64,000 nt of DNA from Desmodus rotundus. Its lineage: Eukaryota > Chordata > Mammalia > Chiroptera > Phyllostomidae. Both the position numbers and the translations under genes were made by a program. Below are positions 49,333 to 61,650 of the stretch, in pieces. The notes beneath the pieces are model-generated. The model was not told where the DNA came from, did not search any database, and saw nothing but the letters and a program-made list of their open reading frames with translations. Every line of letters starts with the position of its first letter. Position 1 is the first letter of the stretch. The stretch is from assembly GCF_022682495.2 (NCBI RefSeq), contig NC_071387.1, forward strand, positions 148,040,347 to 148,104,346. Reading direction: 5' to 3'.

Positions 49333-49368
49333 CTGAAATGGGAATATGCTTATGTATTCCCATTTCAG
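49333..49368. repeat. Perfect 14-bp inverted repeat
   Basis: CTGAAATGGGAATA (49333-49346) and TATTCCCATTTCAG (49355-49368) are exact reverse complements around an 8-bp loop TGCTTATG. No transposon ends or terminator context are seen. Confidence 0.9.
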
Positions 49369-49737
49369 AGTCCAATAAGGACAACTGTGGCCTATTCTCC
49401 AACTAGGCCTAAAGTTGAGCTCCAGGCCTACGGTCTTGTGAGGTCCTTGTCCATCTAGACAACTTTACAGCAATGCCTTCTCCCGCAAGTGCTAGGGAAA
49501 CCCGGGTAAGCAGAGCGAATATTGAGTTTGAATAGAGTGCAGGTGGGGAGTCAGAATTAGGAAAAAGATTGGGGAGATATGTGAGAGGACTTTGAATATC
49601 AGCAAGTGTAGAAAATTGTCCTAATGCTAGGAGATTGGAAGAAAGATTCAAAAGTTGTGATGGTGGTGAAGGACTCAAAAGGAACTAGGATTACCTATCA
49701 GTAATCAGAATGGTATGTTAAATGAGAAGGATGTTAT

Positions 49738-49966
49738 GCCCTGACCAGTGTGGCTCAGTAGGTTGGCTGTCCTTTTATAAGGTAAAAGGTCGCTGGTTCA
49801 ATTCCTGATCAGGGCACATGCCTGGGTTGCAGGTTAGATCCCTGGTAGGGGTGCATGTGAGAGGCAGCCAATTCATATTTCTCTCTCACATCAGTGTTTC
49901 TCTCCCTTTCTCCCTCCCTTCCCTACTCTCTGAAAATAAATAAATAAAATCTTTTAAAAAGGGAGG
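49738..49966 (+). mobile_element. VES-type bat SINE
   Basis: Head GCCCTGACCAGTGTGGCTCA, A-box-like TGGCTCAGTAGG, B box GGTTCAATTCC (49795), GGGCACATGCCTGGGTTGCA, CTCCCTTTCTCCCTCCCTTC and AATAAATAAATAAAATCTTT tail. No clear target duplication found. Confidence 0.92.
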
Positions 49967-52900
49967 GGTGGCATCAGGCCACATGGGTACAGAACTTGAC
50001 GACTGTCAAACTGTAAGGCTTTGGGAATTTATCAGCTATCCCACTCAGCCAGTGTTGCACGGTGGCAGACGCCCAGCCAATTATGACTTTGGGAGGAAGA
50101 AGTCATGACGTAGAAGAAATGAGGAGGGTGTAAGGTCAGATGTTGACTGGAAAGACTCTGGGACGAGAATAGGAAATCAGTTTATTTGGAGGGACACGGA
50201 ATTTGAGGGTGGAATAAATTAGAAGAAAATCTTTACAACTAAGAAAGAACTTAGAAAATATCAGCAAGAATATTGATGGAATTGCAATAGGAGAAAAAGG
50301 AACAGACCTACATACACTCAGAGGAAATGTCCTCTAGTTTGGCCTTCTCAGTGTTTTTAATTTGTCCTTATAAAAAATGAAAAATAATTGTTACTACATT
50401 CCTTGAGCACTGGGACATTGATATATAAGTAAAGTAAAGAGGCCCCGGTAAACTACCTTGAAGCAAATGAAGTCTTCCGGGCAGTTTTATCCAGCAAGAG
50501 TAGGGTCTACTTCCTGGCGTCATGTGCAGTGGCCATTTCATTGGGCTATAACGGGTGGGAACATTGCACAGGATAGGTCTCCAAATGTGATCATTTCGGA
50601 AATAATTTGAGAACCAGTGAAAATCTTTAGCAAGTTTAACAATCCTAGAATCTTCCTTTTCTTAGTCTCCACAACATTGCTCTCAGAAGTTAGCAAATTT
50701 AAGCAATAAAGCAATCAGATGGTGTTTCTGTATTTATACAGAGCTTGGGCTCAGTGTTAGCCTTTGCAGGTGACAACAAGGCAAGAATTAGGCTGTAACA
50801 ATTACAGTCTGACAGCAAAGTTTCCAACTAAATTGTAATTTGTTAGTAGCTCTCTTGTCACTTAAGTTGTCCTCATAAGTAGAGGAGACTGGCTCCTTAG
50901 ATAAACTTTTACCAGGAAGCTGTAGTGACTAAGTGGTCCCAAAGAGATGCTAAGTACTGATGCTGCTTCTGTATTTGTGGGCACCAAAGGAGGGGCAATG
51001 TCAAGTTCTCAAAACAAAACGAAACAAAACAAAAGTCCCTAACAAAAAAGCAACAACACATAACAACAATTTGTGTCCCTTTCAGGGAAACTGCCATTCT
51101 ATTTGGATGGCTTGATGCTTCTGGTCTCCTGTTGGATATGCTGTTCGCTGTTTTCTTTGCCTTCAGCACAGCTTGCTTGCCTTAAACCATGATTTGTAGT
51201 TTCAGTAAAGTGAAAAAAAAATCCACCTATTGCCCACAGGCCCTTCTGCTTCTGATGATAGTCACTAAAAGAAGGACACGTTTTTCTATTTCACAGTTAA
51301 CTATAAGTCTTATAATCATCTCAGAAGACTCAACACAGTGAAGACTCAACTCATTCTAGGATTAAAATGAGGGCTGGAAGAGGGCAGAGAGTGTGAAGAT
51401 TGCCGATGGCATAGATGGTGGTGAGGCAGGATGTGTGAGAGCCAAGAGGGAGGTCAAGAAAATGGTACAGGAAGGGACCATGGTACAGGAAGGGAAGCTG
51501 GAGGGTAACTTTCAGTCACATATCTGCCTCAGGCAAGGCTAAGTGGTAACCAAATATTTACAGGAAGGTCCAGCAAACCTTCCTCCTTGCCTGCTGTAGA
51601 GTGATCTCTAAAAGTTTTCTCTGATACAACAGGTACTTGCCACATCTAATCCTTAGAAATTGCTCAGCATCTGTTGCACTGATATTTTGCAATACTTTTA
51701 ACAATGACTTCTCTTTGCACGGCGGCTGCTGCTTCCAGGAAAGGGTGTCCATTCTGTGCTCTGATGCATTGCAGCAGCAGTTGCCCGGAGTTTGCTCACC
51801 ACCACATGGTCTTTTCCAGTCAGAAGCCTTCTTTCATCAGGTCTCACACGCGTTTGCTTAGTCACGTGACAACCCTTTCAACGACCTAAAGCTGAACAGC
51901 CAGCTGAGCATTACAGGTCCCAGGTGGATCTGGAACTTAGGCATTGGCCCTACCATCAGCAGAGCTATTGAGTGAACCCTCGTGGAAACAGCATAATAAC
52001 ATGTTCACACAAGTGTATGTGGTAGGGGGAGGGTGATTCATCAGCAATACATGTTCTAGAAATGTAAATATCCCAAACATGCCTCGGTCTTGAGCTGCAT
52101 TAGTGAGTTTGTGCGTTGTTAGGTAAACAGACGCTTTGTGCAGTTAACTAGGGAAGCCCAGCCGCAGGTATGGGCCTGCTTAGCGTGAGACACCTGGTCA
52201 AATCCACTTGCTCCCACCTCCCTAAAGACACAGCATGCAGCTGCACGTGGGGATCTCCAAGGCTGAGCTGAACCAGTCAGAGCCATGGGTCTGTGTGCTC
52301 AATCCGACCCTCAACACAGCCAGACGGAGCCTCGCTCAGGCTTTGGACGAAAGGTCACAGTCTCCCTGGGAATAAATTCAATGAATTGTTATTATGTTTG
52401 GATTGTCCTGCCCACACTCACCAGCTATTTTAAATAGCCCACGACTCTGACTCACAGAAAAGAGCAAAGAACTGCACCATGGCTCTGAAACATGCTGCTC
52501 ACCCACTGTCTTGGGTGAGAGCCAGAAAACACCCAGGTCTCTCTGAGTGCCAACGGTGAGGACCCTTTCCTCTCTTTCTCTGCATATACCCATAAAGAGA
52601 CCCACTAAACAAGGTCACTGAAATTCAGCAAACATTTAAAGATATCTCCCAAATATACAAGCTGATAACTTGAGCAAAAATGTGGGGGCCAAAGGAAAAA
52701 AAAGTAAAGGCATTTTATAGTTTGATGTCTTTTGTGATCTAGTTAGCTATGCCCAGATGCTGTAGGTGGGAGGAAGCCCGAAAGAGTCCACATCAACAGG
52801 GATTCTGAGGCCCCCAGGATGGTGCACACAGGTCTTTTTAAAGGACCAATGGCTCCAGATGATGTGATGGAAATATGGCCACACACCTAGTTTCCTTCCC

Positions 52901-53860
52901 CACAGCATCTCTCCTTTGCTAGGTTAACTCTCAGAGGTTGATTTAGTGAGAGCTCCTTTGGCTATCAGGTCAGAAAGTCCACTCAAATTTGCTCACATAA
53001 ATTGTGTATTTTGTGGGGGTAGCAGGGAGAAGAGAGAGTGCTCACTCTAGGTATGAAAAAGTCTTGGGAATTCAGGAATTGCTAGCAACCAGATCTCACT
53101 AGGGGCAGGAACTGGGACTCCTCTGAAGCCTCCTGAGCTGAGTTACTTCACTCAGTGCAGGCACCCCTGTCTGTGGGGGGCTCCTACACATGAAAAGTGG
53201 GTCCAAAATGGAAAATCACATGTGTCCCCCAGGCTCAGGATCTGAGGAGCAAAAGGGAGTAGTGGGGACTCTGGGCCACCTATGTAAAACAGAATTCTTC
53301 ATTTGTCTTGTCTCCTATAAGTTTGCTGAAAGTTCTCCACTTACTCTGAGCAAAACTCCACAGGCAGCAGGTGAGTCAGGAGTATGCCCATTAATGCTTT
53401 TGAATGGACTCTCCGGGAAACATGTGTACAGGGGAGCTCCAGTGATCTTTCAATGGATGTTTTAAAAGTCTGTAAAGTCCCAAACACAGCTCAAGTCTGA
53501 CCTCTATGTTATCATCATGTTCATTGTTAGGTAGCCACAATTTCCACGCAATTTGCTCTGGAAGCTCATCCATTTTAAAATATGAGCTATTCCAGTACTT
53601 AAGTGTTGGCCATCATTTCAAATTTAATCACCCTTAAGCCAAACAAAGCATGTTGTGTGTCAGATCCATCCTGTGGGCGGCTGGCTTGCAGAAACTGGTG
53701 CCCTGATGCCTCAGCTTACATTCCACGTATCTGTTCCCTTATGTTCCTCAGCTACATTGGCAAATTCTATCTATGTCTTTGAGTTCAGAATCCCTAAAGA
53801 GTAATTTAATTGGTTTCTGGCTTGGTTGGGAGCCATTCTTGGTCTAATCACACAGAAGTT
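49967..53860. other. Intergenic, nothing firm
   Basis: Long repeat-poor stretch with no recognised gene. Notable minor items: an AAAAC-type tract near 51009-51033 and an 18-bp near-perfect tandem duplication TGGTACAGGAAGGGACCA at 51463 and 51481. Open frames (up to about 90 codons) show no family resemblance. Confidence 0.45.
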
Positions 53861-53868
53861 GTAGGAGA

Positions 53869-54095
53869 GGCCCTGACTGGTATGACTCAATGTGTTGAGC
53901 ATTGTCCTGCAAAACAAAATGTCACTGGTTTGATTCCCAGTCAGGGCACATGCCTGGGTTGTGGGCCTGGTCCCTGGTTGGGGGCATGCAAGAGGCAACC
54001 ACATGTTGAAGTTTCTCTCCCTCTCTTTCTCCCTCCCTTCCCCTCTCTCTAAAAATAAATAAATAAAATCTTCTTTTTTAAGGTTAAGAAAAAAA
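53869..54095 (+). mobile_element. VES-type bat SINE with 17-bp target duplication
   Basis: Head GGCCCTGACTGGTATGACTC, B box GGTTTGATTCC (53928), GGGCACATGCCTGGGTTGTG, CTCCCTCTCTTTCTCCCTCC and AATAAATAAATAAAATCTTC tail. Target duplications AGAAGTTGTAGGAGAGG (53854-53870) and AGAAGTTGTAGGGGAGG (54096-54112) differ at one position. Confidence 0.95.
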
Positions 54096-54112
54096 AGAAG
54101 TTGTAGGGGAGG

Positions 54113-55415
54113 AAGTAGGTGTGGCAGATATACTGAGTAACCATTGTTGACGTTTCCAGAAGTTGTTTCCTCTTTGGGGTTTGTTCTTGACCTGAGAAGA
54201 GAGCAGAGGTCAAGAGTCTTACCTGAACTTTCTAAAACGTCCTAAATAAAAGGAACTGACAATGATCAGATGCCCTGTGAAAATTTCCCAGCATGCTTAG
54301 AGGTGGCGATCTAATTCTGACAGGGACTATAGGGGGTGCCTTTGCCACCAATTTCTTCTCAGTTTCTGAGAACAGAGATGACTCAGGCCATCACCCAAGT
54401 TTTTCTGTTGGCCAAAATTGACTCCTTTCTCTTTTTTCTTCACATTTCCAAATCATGCCATTCCTCCTTACTAATGTTTTTTGGGGAACAGGTCTATGCC
54501 TGACAACCCTGTCTATAGGAAGTGTTGCAGAATATGCTCTCCCCAGTAAGGCAAAGAATCAGCAATTGTCCATTTCTGCGGTGAGCTACTTGCCTTCACA
54601 CGGTCCTTATTTTCAAAGATGGTAAAAAGGGCTGGCAATGATGTATTTTTCTCTGCTTGCTTGATATGATCATATAATTTGCATTATGATCCAGCATTTT
54701 CCAAGTCTCTGTAGACTCCACTCAATCTGTGTATTATGAAAGACATTTCTCAGTCTTACAAAAATATCTTTTCAAACATCCCATTTCTGGAAGGTGGCAT
54801 CAGCGTTCTTTGCTGCTCTACCCACACCAGAGCACAGAAGAGCCCCTCTTGATTTGGGACCAGAATTCTTAAGTGTGGGTTCAGCTTGTTATTCACTGGC
54901 TGCTCTGAAATTTTTTAAAAACAGAGGCAATAATGGAACAAAAATAAATTAGGCTGGCTCCCTTAGGTCTGGGGGAGGAATTATAAAGCTCTTAGGAAAA
55001 CTTGTAAATTATTTTACCTCTCTTAGTGGAAACCTAGACTGGGAATCCATCCAGGCTTGGGAATACTCCTAAGAACATGTATGTATTTTCTAGTCCCAAT
55101 CTGTTTCAACCCCAATACTTGGGATAACTACAAATAACTGAAGACTCCAGAGTAAGCACCAAAGCCTTAGGTCTTGGTCAGGGAGACCCTAATCCCTAAC
55201 ACTTCAGAGAAGAATGATATACTAGGGGAGGGGGGTGTTGGTGGTCTCCCTTCTCCCTTTCATTTACCACTGGAAACTTGAAGCTTGGGGGTCTATGCTG
55301 GTGTGGTGGACATTTAATTATGGCCTGTTGACTCTCTGTTCCTGAACATGACAACAACACACTAATTTCCCCATAAACCTCCACTTGCACCCTATTCCCT
55401 CACCCCCAATCTGGC
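54113..55415. other. Intergenic, nothing recognised
   Basis: No gene, RNA gene or firm repeat recognised. Confidence 0.5.
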
Positions 55416-55419
55416 GTGA

Positions 55420-55835
55420 CTCTGGCTCTAGGTCTGGGCCCAGAAGGTCACAGGGGCAGTGACTGGTTCAGAGATGGACACATGTCCCACACAGGACTGG
55501 TGAAAACCAGTCCTAATGTTGTTGGAACTATACAGAAAGAGATGCCTGACCTTGGGGTTCCTAAACTGGTCGATGGAGTCCTTAGAAACCACAGTTGCCA
55601 CCGTTACCACCATTACCACTAATACCGAGGAAAGCAGGGCTGAGGGGGAGAGGCAGTGACAATGTCCTTCCCTGTGTGAAGCCCTGGATCCAACTGTCCT
55701 GAAACCACCCGCCCAACTCCCAAGTTGCATGGATCAATAAATCGTGACTTTTCTTTAAGCCAGTTTAAACAGAGCTTATATTTCATAATTAAAATGGTTG
55801 GGAATAATACTCCTGGTCTAGTGACAAGTTGTAGA
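55420..55835 (+). repeat. ERVL-type LTR remnant (LTR33/LTR16-like)
   Basis: GACTGGTTCAGAGATGGACA (55462) corresponds to the phrase at 6971 in the other LTR. The end has ATCAATAAATCGTGACTTTT (55732) and CTTTAAGCCAGTTTAAACAG (55753). An imperfect CCATTACCACTAATACC-like triplet stretch lies near 55600. No internal retroviral sequence. Confidence 0.55.
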
Positions 55836-56454
55836 TCCCATGTTTCCCACATAGTCCGCCCTTCGTCTCTCAGGCTTTCCAGCTCGTATTAATCCACTTG
55901 AGGTTCCATCCCCAAAGAGCGGAACGCGCCACTCATTAAAGTATGCAGCCAGCAACTAAGCCTACTTTCCAGAGAAATAACTGTCCTATAATTGAAGCAC
56001 TGACTGAGCGGCTCTTGTGAGCTTCACCTTGACATCCTTTGGACACAGATGTCACCTCCTCTGCCATCTGCCTCACAGTGCATGGCTGTCGTGCTGCTAT
56101 CTTCCTGCTGTGTTCTCATCCCACTCTCATTAGCAGAGCTCTCATGATGCAGGAAAGAGTCAAAATAAACCTTTACCTTCATTTGGAGCCTGAGTAAATA
56201 CACTCCCGGACACATGCCAAGTCCTGTCAGAGCGCATGTGTCCTCATTCATCTGCAAGAAGCAAACAACCTGGTGAAAACCACTTGGAGGCCCTGAGTGT
56301 TCCCAGGACACTGGGTTCGGACAGAATATCAGGTGGTGGACAGAGCCCTTCCTGGCTCAGCCATTCCTGGGAGGCTCCTTCCTGTGTTCTCCCCGATCTG
56401 CTGCAGGGGATCTGGGAAGACTTTGTTCTTGGAGAGTCCATAACATCACACATT
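55836..56454. other. Intergenic, nothing recognised
   Basis: No gene recognised. Open frames on both strands (about 70-110 codons) overlap without family resemblance. Confidence 0.5.
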
Positions 56455-56535
56455 CATAGGGGTGGGGGAGAAGCAGGAGGAAGCAGTGGGAGTGGAAGAG
56501 AGGGGGAGGAAGAGGGAGAGGAGGATAGGGAAATG
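56455..56535. repeat. Purine-rich (GGA/GAA) low-complexity tract
   Basis: Almost pure A/G on the plus strand, with GAGGGGGAGGAAGAGGGAGA near 56501. Such tracts can form triplex or G-quadruplex structures; that is general knowledge and is not shown here. Confidence 0.8.
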
Positions 56536-56870
56536 GACAACAATGCCTTTATTGTAACCATTTAAATTAGTACAGATGAGAAATTAGACTGCACCTTAAA
56601 TATTAAGATAGTGATATTGAAGAAAATTTAAGGATTGCAAAGTCTTTGAGCTATTAATTTATAAAATTAGACTTTGAGCAAATGTGGGCTACTGGAAGTA
56701 ATCTTTTTTTATTAATGTAAAGAAAGATAGCAAAGAGAAAATTCAATCTATACGAAAATATATATAATGACTAGCAAAAGCCTCTCTCTACACTACCTGC
56801 CTGGCCCTCTCTCCCTCTGCTTAACAAATTTTTGTTTCCTTCTAAAGAAACCCAATACTACATACGTGCA

Positions 56871-56874
<4 letters not shown>
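56536..56874. other. Intergenic, nothing recognised
   Basis: AT-rich DNA leading into the microsatellite. Confidence 0.5.

Positions 56875-56941
<67 letters not shown>
56875..56941. repeat. Compound (TG)n(TA)n microsatellite
   Basis: About 16 TG units (56876-56908) run directly into about 16 TA units (56909-56941) with no interruption visible. Confidence 0.95.
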
Positions 56942-56946
<5 letters not shown>

Positions 56947-57009
56947 TAGGGAGAAAATGCAGACAATTGTAACTGAATAAAAAAAATGAGAGGTACAAAA
57001 AAGAGACCA

Positions 57010-57290
57010 AACCACATGCTCTTTTGTAACTTACTCCTTTCAGTCAGCAATATGCACTGAGGTCTTTCGTAGCAATACAAACAGCTCTGTCTTTGAATGG
57101 TTGCCTGATACCCCACCGATGGCTCGGTTATGTAACCAGTCCCCATGCATGGATGTTTAGCTCATTTACAGTGTTTGCTTTTGCAGTCAATGCTATTTCT
57201 TGGTGTATATCTACAGGATCAAGTTCCAACTGGATTTCTGAGTCAATGACACTTGAACTTTTGATAGTTATATCAGATAAACATTGCTTT
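57010..57290 (-). repeat. Antisense L1M remnant
   Basis: ATGGTTGCCTGATACCCCAC (57097), CAGTCCCCATGCATGGATGT (57138), TTAGCTCATTTACAGTGTTT and TCTACAGGATCAAGTTCCAA (57209) correspond to antisense L1M 3' sequence. Confidence 0.55.
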
Positions 57291-57339
57291 ATTTAGTACC
57301 AATAAATAATCAGTTGCCTGTATCAATTAGGATTATGAC

Positions 57340-57830
57340 TCTGTGCATATAAATTAAAATTTTAAAGTATTTTTGGCTCAATTACATGAAGGTTTATTCT
57401 CACTTTGTAAAATACATCAGGTAAAGACAGTTTGGAGAGTTGCCAGTGACCTAGGCTCCTTTCCTTCTGCTCTGCCTTATAAGGAGTGTGGCTTCCTTCC
57501 TCAAGGCCACCTCATGTCCAGTATGGTTGCTGGAGCTCTACACCTCACATCCGCATTCCAGGCAGCAGGAAAAAGAGAGGAAAAGGGAAGAGGGAGACAC
57601 CTACAAGAGTTAACTTTCTATAAGAAACCTTCTAGAAAGTCCCACATAACATTTCTGCACACATCTCATTGCCCAGAACTAAATCGCATGGCCACACCTC
57701 ATCATAAAGAGTCTGGGAAGTGTCTGGATGGCAGTGAAGCCTGCCAAGCAATTAGGCTTCAACCTCTGGGGGAGGAAAAGAGAAAGGGGCAACTAGTCTC
57801 CCCCACATGACTCAGCTTGATAGATTCTAA
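57340..57830. repeat. Probable ancient interspersed repeat, family not named
   Basis: Phrases ATGTCCAGTATGGTTGCTGG (57512), ATTGCCCAGAACTAAATCGC (57669) and AAGCAATTAGGCTTCAACCT (57748) resemble a repeat seen widely in mammals. The 145-codon frame here has no protein resemblance and is probably fortuitous. Confidence 0.4.
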
Positions 57831-58139
57831 AATGCTGCTTTTCAATTTTTAGTAGAAACAACTAGATATATATATTTAAAACAAACCAAAATGCTCCTCT
57901 ACAACTCCCACCTCCATGTGGCTGTTTCACCTCTCCTTTAATGCCTACTCTCATCCTAGAGCAGCAGGGATGCTCATCTGTAGGACAGAGCAGACACAAA
58001 GCTCTGACACCATTCTGGTATGTGGCCACCGTTCCAGTACGTGGCCCCAGCGGCTGTCCCCATGAGGGAAGCACTGGCCCTGTGTCTAATGAACCCATCA
58101 TCCAGCTTTAACTAATAGCAACACAGAGCCAATCTTGTG
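57831..58139. other. Intergenic, nothing recognised
   Basis: No gene or repeat recognised. Confidence 0.5.
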
Positions 58140-58520
58140 TGAGCTAACTCTTTCCCACTACCCCAGATTTCTGATAAAGAAAACTCCAGTCATATAATTT
58201 CATCTATAAATATCTCAGTGTGTATCTCTAAAAGATACGGTTTCAAAAAACATACCATAATGCCATTATCACATGTAAATATAATAATTCCTTGATACAA
58301 AAAGTCAGTGTTTAATTTTCCAAGCCTCATAAACTTTTTAACAATGTGCTTGAATCGAGAATCCAAATAAGATCCCACATTGCAACTGGTAGATGTGTTT
58401 AAGTCTCTTTTAACTTGTAGATTTCCTCTCCATTTTGTTTTCTTACATTTAAAGGAAATCTATTGTGGAAAATTTAAAACACATACAAAAACCTGTAGGC
58501 ATTTCCATCTGCAGCCGGTG
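58140..58520. repeat. Old LINE-like repeat, second copy
   Basis: Shares GAATCCAAATAAGATCCCAC (58360; compare GGATCCAAATAAGATCCATT near 17942) and a following ACTGGTAGATGTGTTTAAGT/TTAACTTGTAGATTTCC order with the element at 17640-18320. Family not named. Confidence 0.45.
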
Positions 58521-61119
58521 GTCCAACTAGTACTCAAATCTGCCCCATTTCCTACATATCCAACCTTCTTCCTCTTCTACCCCACCCCTGTCTGCCCCTG
58601 GATCTGTCTGGGCCTCGGTGCATGCATTCTCTTGGCTAAACTTGGGGCTTTAGGAATGTCCTAGACATTGTCAAGGCCCAGTTCCCTGGTTCACATTCTC
58701 TATCCTTTCCTGCTGTGGGCGAGGGAGCCCTTTCCTGAGTTCTGGATCTGTCCCTGCTCACATGCTTCAGTGTTCCTACCTTCCACCTGCCTTGGCTGCT
58801 AGCTGTTACCCTGTGTTCCTAGATCCCAGCTTGGCTCCCTCCTTCCCAGGTTTGAACCTGCCCCCCTTCAAACTGTCATTTTGAATAGACTCCACACACC
58901 CATTTGACTAAAACACACACATACACACAACCATTGCCACCACCAAAGACATATGAGTTCAGATAATTATTCCTTAATTAGCCACATTAAATTATCTCCA
59001 TATCTCCTACTTCCTTCTGTCCTGAAGCAGTTAACCACCTAGGGAGGCAGCAAAACAGAGTAAGTGCATGCATGTTAACCACGGCCCTTCCCACAACCTG
59101 AATGAGAAAACAAAGGTCGAGCCTGGGCTGGGATCTCACATTTGGACTTACAGAGATTCCCCAGGTTGCTGAGTAATAATCAGAATATATTGTGTTTATT
59201 TACGAACAATGTAAGCTTAGATTGGTGGCAAAGACAAAATCATAGTCCCGTTTCATCAGCCTTACTGAATAAATCGTACTCTTGAAATCCTGGAGCTGAA
59301 TTTGTGCAGTGGCCAAAGAAGGGCCTGACACCGGGAGGAATAGAATCACTTTTCAAGTTTGTTCACTGGCTCTGCTTTCTTCCCTACTCTGATTCCAAGT
59401 GTTCTTGGCTTCTCTGTGCAAAATAGTCTCCCAAAATAATTTTCTCCCCAGGGGTCTCTATCTCTGATTCCTTCAATGGAGTAAACGAATATTTTTCCAA
59501 AGGCTACCCTTCAGCTGAACTTTCTGCCTTCCAGAAATAGAGCTTGGCTCTAGGCAGCTAATCCTGTGTTCTGTGAGCTGCCCAGGCAGGGAGGCACAGG
59601 CTGCTGTGACCAAGTCTTATATAAGACCCTCCACATAAGGAGTAGTGCCCAGCCGAAGCAGGAATGCTCCGGGCAGGGCCTCACAGCTGTCCCAGTGCTC
59701 TGCAGTCCCTACCATGTGAGCTACTGGCTACTCAGAGAGGGTCATTTAATCTCTTGTTATTTTTACTACAGTTCTGGCTGCCATTTTACTAGAAACTCCA
59801 AGGGAAGGTATCCTTCCACCTGCTAAGTCCAGATCAGGAAAGCAAGTAGATTGAAAGAACAAAGATCTTGCACTGGCTGGAGAACCAGGACTGAAACCCA
59901 GGCTTCCCTCAAGCCGTTCAGAAGAGCACACTTAGAGAGCTGACTCTGGCGCTGTGGCCCCCAGACGGCAGTTGTTCAGGCACAGAATCTTTGAGCCAGA
60001 GTGGGCCTTAGTAGGGGAGAGTGCCTAGAGGGACTCTGTTGTAACTCTAATTAAAGATGCTGGGGGGATGTCTAATAGGCATTTCCATGCCCAGGAGCAC
60101 TTACAGGGACACAGAAAGGAAGGAGCTGAGAAACAGCTAAAACACGTGCTTCTACTCCAGTTCAGATGCTAGAAGAGCAAAACTGAGGTATGTGAGGGTT
60201 CTACTCCTCCATTCCATTCCTAGCTCCCATTGCCATGGAAAATCAAGGAAGGTGATACTACAAATAACATTACAGATGCTGTATCTGGTGAATGCAGATG
60301 TAGTTGAAAAGTTAGGGGATCTGACAAAATATTCCCCTCAAATGAATGTGTTCAGCTCTGAGCTTCCATTCGTTTATCCATATGATCGTTGGTAGGTTAT
60401 TTTTAAATGTAAAAAGGGAAAGGTCACTCACACAGACATGTAGTCCTGCTGTCACAACTTGCGCCACCGGACCTTTCTCTGCAGGCACAGATGGCGGCTC
60501 TGAGAGCAAGATGCTCCACCGGAACTGGCAGCAAAGGCCTGCCACTCATTCAGTTGTCCTGGAGCAACTTCCAGTGGATGCCTTCACCTGCACTGTTGGA
60601 GTGGCTCCTTTAACTCACTCGTAATATCTGCATATGTAGGATTAAGACCTCCCTTTAGACACCACCCTGAAGAAACAATGGACTCTATAATGTATTCACT
60701 GGCGAGAAATGACAAACGAGGTTAGAATCAGTGCAGGTACATGTTTAACAACTTGCCTCTACAGGGAAATAAAGCTCTGATTTGTAGTGTCTGCCATTTT
60801 CTGTGGATACTCCCACTTTGGCCAAGTTCAAGCTACCAGCCTAACTTCACTGAATGTGGCGTTTGGAAGATAAACACAAAATTGGCTTTCAGCGGCAGGA
60901 GTGATCCAGGGCAGACTGGCATCCACACACCACTAGCTGGAACCGTCAACAGTAAATCATTTCTGTCCCTTCTAGGGCATCTTACTTTTCCTAGCCCAGT
61001 GCAGAAATACTGTTTTCATTAGCTTTAATTTATTTTATCCTAGGGAGCAAGTCAGGCACTTTTTGGATTACTGTTGTGTCTTGATCTCATCACTGCTCAG
61101 TTACTCATCACTGACTCAG
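58521..61119. other. Intergenic, nothing recognised
   Basis: Moderate GC content. Short frames only. A CA tract lies near 58913-58928. No gene, RNA gene or clear repeat. Confidence 0.5.
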
Positions 61120-61132
61120 TTATTACTTTGGG

Positions 61133-61335
61133 CTCTGACAGGTGCGGCTCTGTCGGTAGGGCATTGTCCCACAAAGTGAAAGGTCACCAGTTCGATTCTC
61201 GGTCAGCCCAAATGCCCGGGTTGCTGACTTGCTCTCCCGGTTGCGATGTGTGCTAGAGGCAGCCAATCAATGTTTCCCTCCCTTCTCCTCTCTCTAAAAT
61301 AAATAAATGAAATCTTTTAAAACATTATTTTTAAA
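61133..61335 (+). mobile_element. VES-type bat SINE with 13-bp target duplication
   Basis: Head CTCTGACAGGTGCGGCTCTG, B box AGTTCGATTCT (61191), AAATGCCCGGGTTGC, CCTTCTCCTCTCTCTAAAAT and AAATAAATGAAATCTTTT tail. Exact flanking repeats TTATTACTTTGGG at 61120-61132 and 61336-61348. Confidence 0.95.
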
Positions 61336-61399
61336 TTATTACTTTGGGATTCTGCTGGAGTCCAGACGACTTTGGGCTGACCTGATAAGAATCTGTGCA

Positions 61400-61650
61400 C
61401 CCAAGAGAAGCAGCACGACGATTGAGGATAGGATTTGGAGTCCAGGCAAACTGAGTTCAAAGTCAATTCTATCCTGAAGATCAACTAGGAAATTTAGGGT
61501 TCCATGACTTCTCCTAACCTCTCTAAATTGGAGTAAAGTGATAATATAACACGCTCTGTGTAGTTGTGAAGATTAAATAAGCAAATGTACGTAAAACGCC
61601 TGACTCTGCACTGGCACACAGTGCTCCATAAATAGTAACTACGGTTATTA
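61400..61650 (+). repeat. MIR SINE
   Basis: Sense MIR order: TTTGGAGTCCAGGCAAACTG (61434), GACTTCTCCTAACCTCTCTA (61506), TAGTTGTGAAGATTAAATAA (61561), CACACAGTGCTCCATAAATA (61615). Confidence 0.8.

Larger units (their letters stand above)
47671..49737. other. Intergenic with MER5-like fragment and hairpin
   Basis: 47800-48500 has T-rich, repeat-like text that I could not assign. No functional gene recognised. A MER5 fragment (48640-48720) and a perfect inverted repeat (49333-49368) are listed separately. Confidence 0.45.

Noticed and set aside
57373..57810. A 145-codon plus frame
   Set aside because: Overlaps a probable ancient interspersed repeat and has no protein resemblance.
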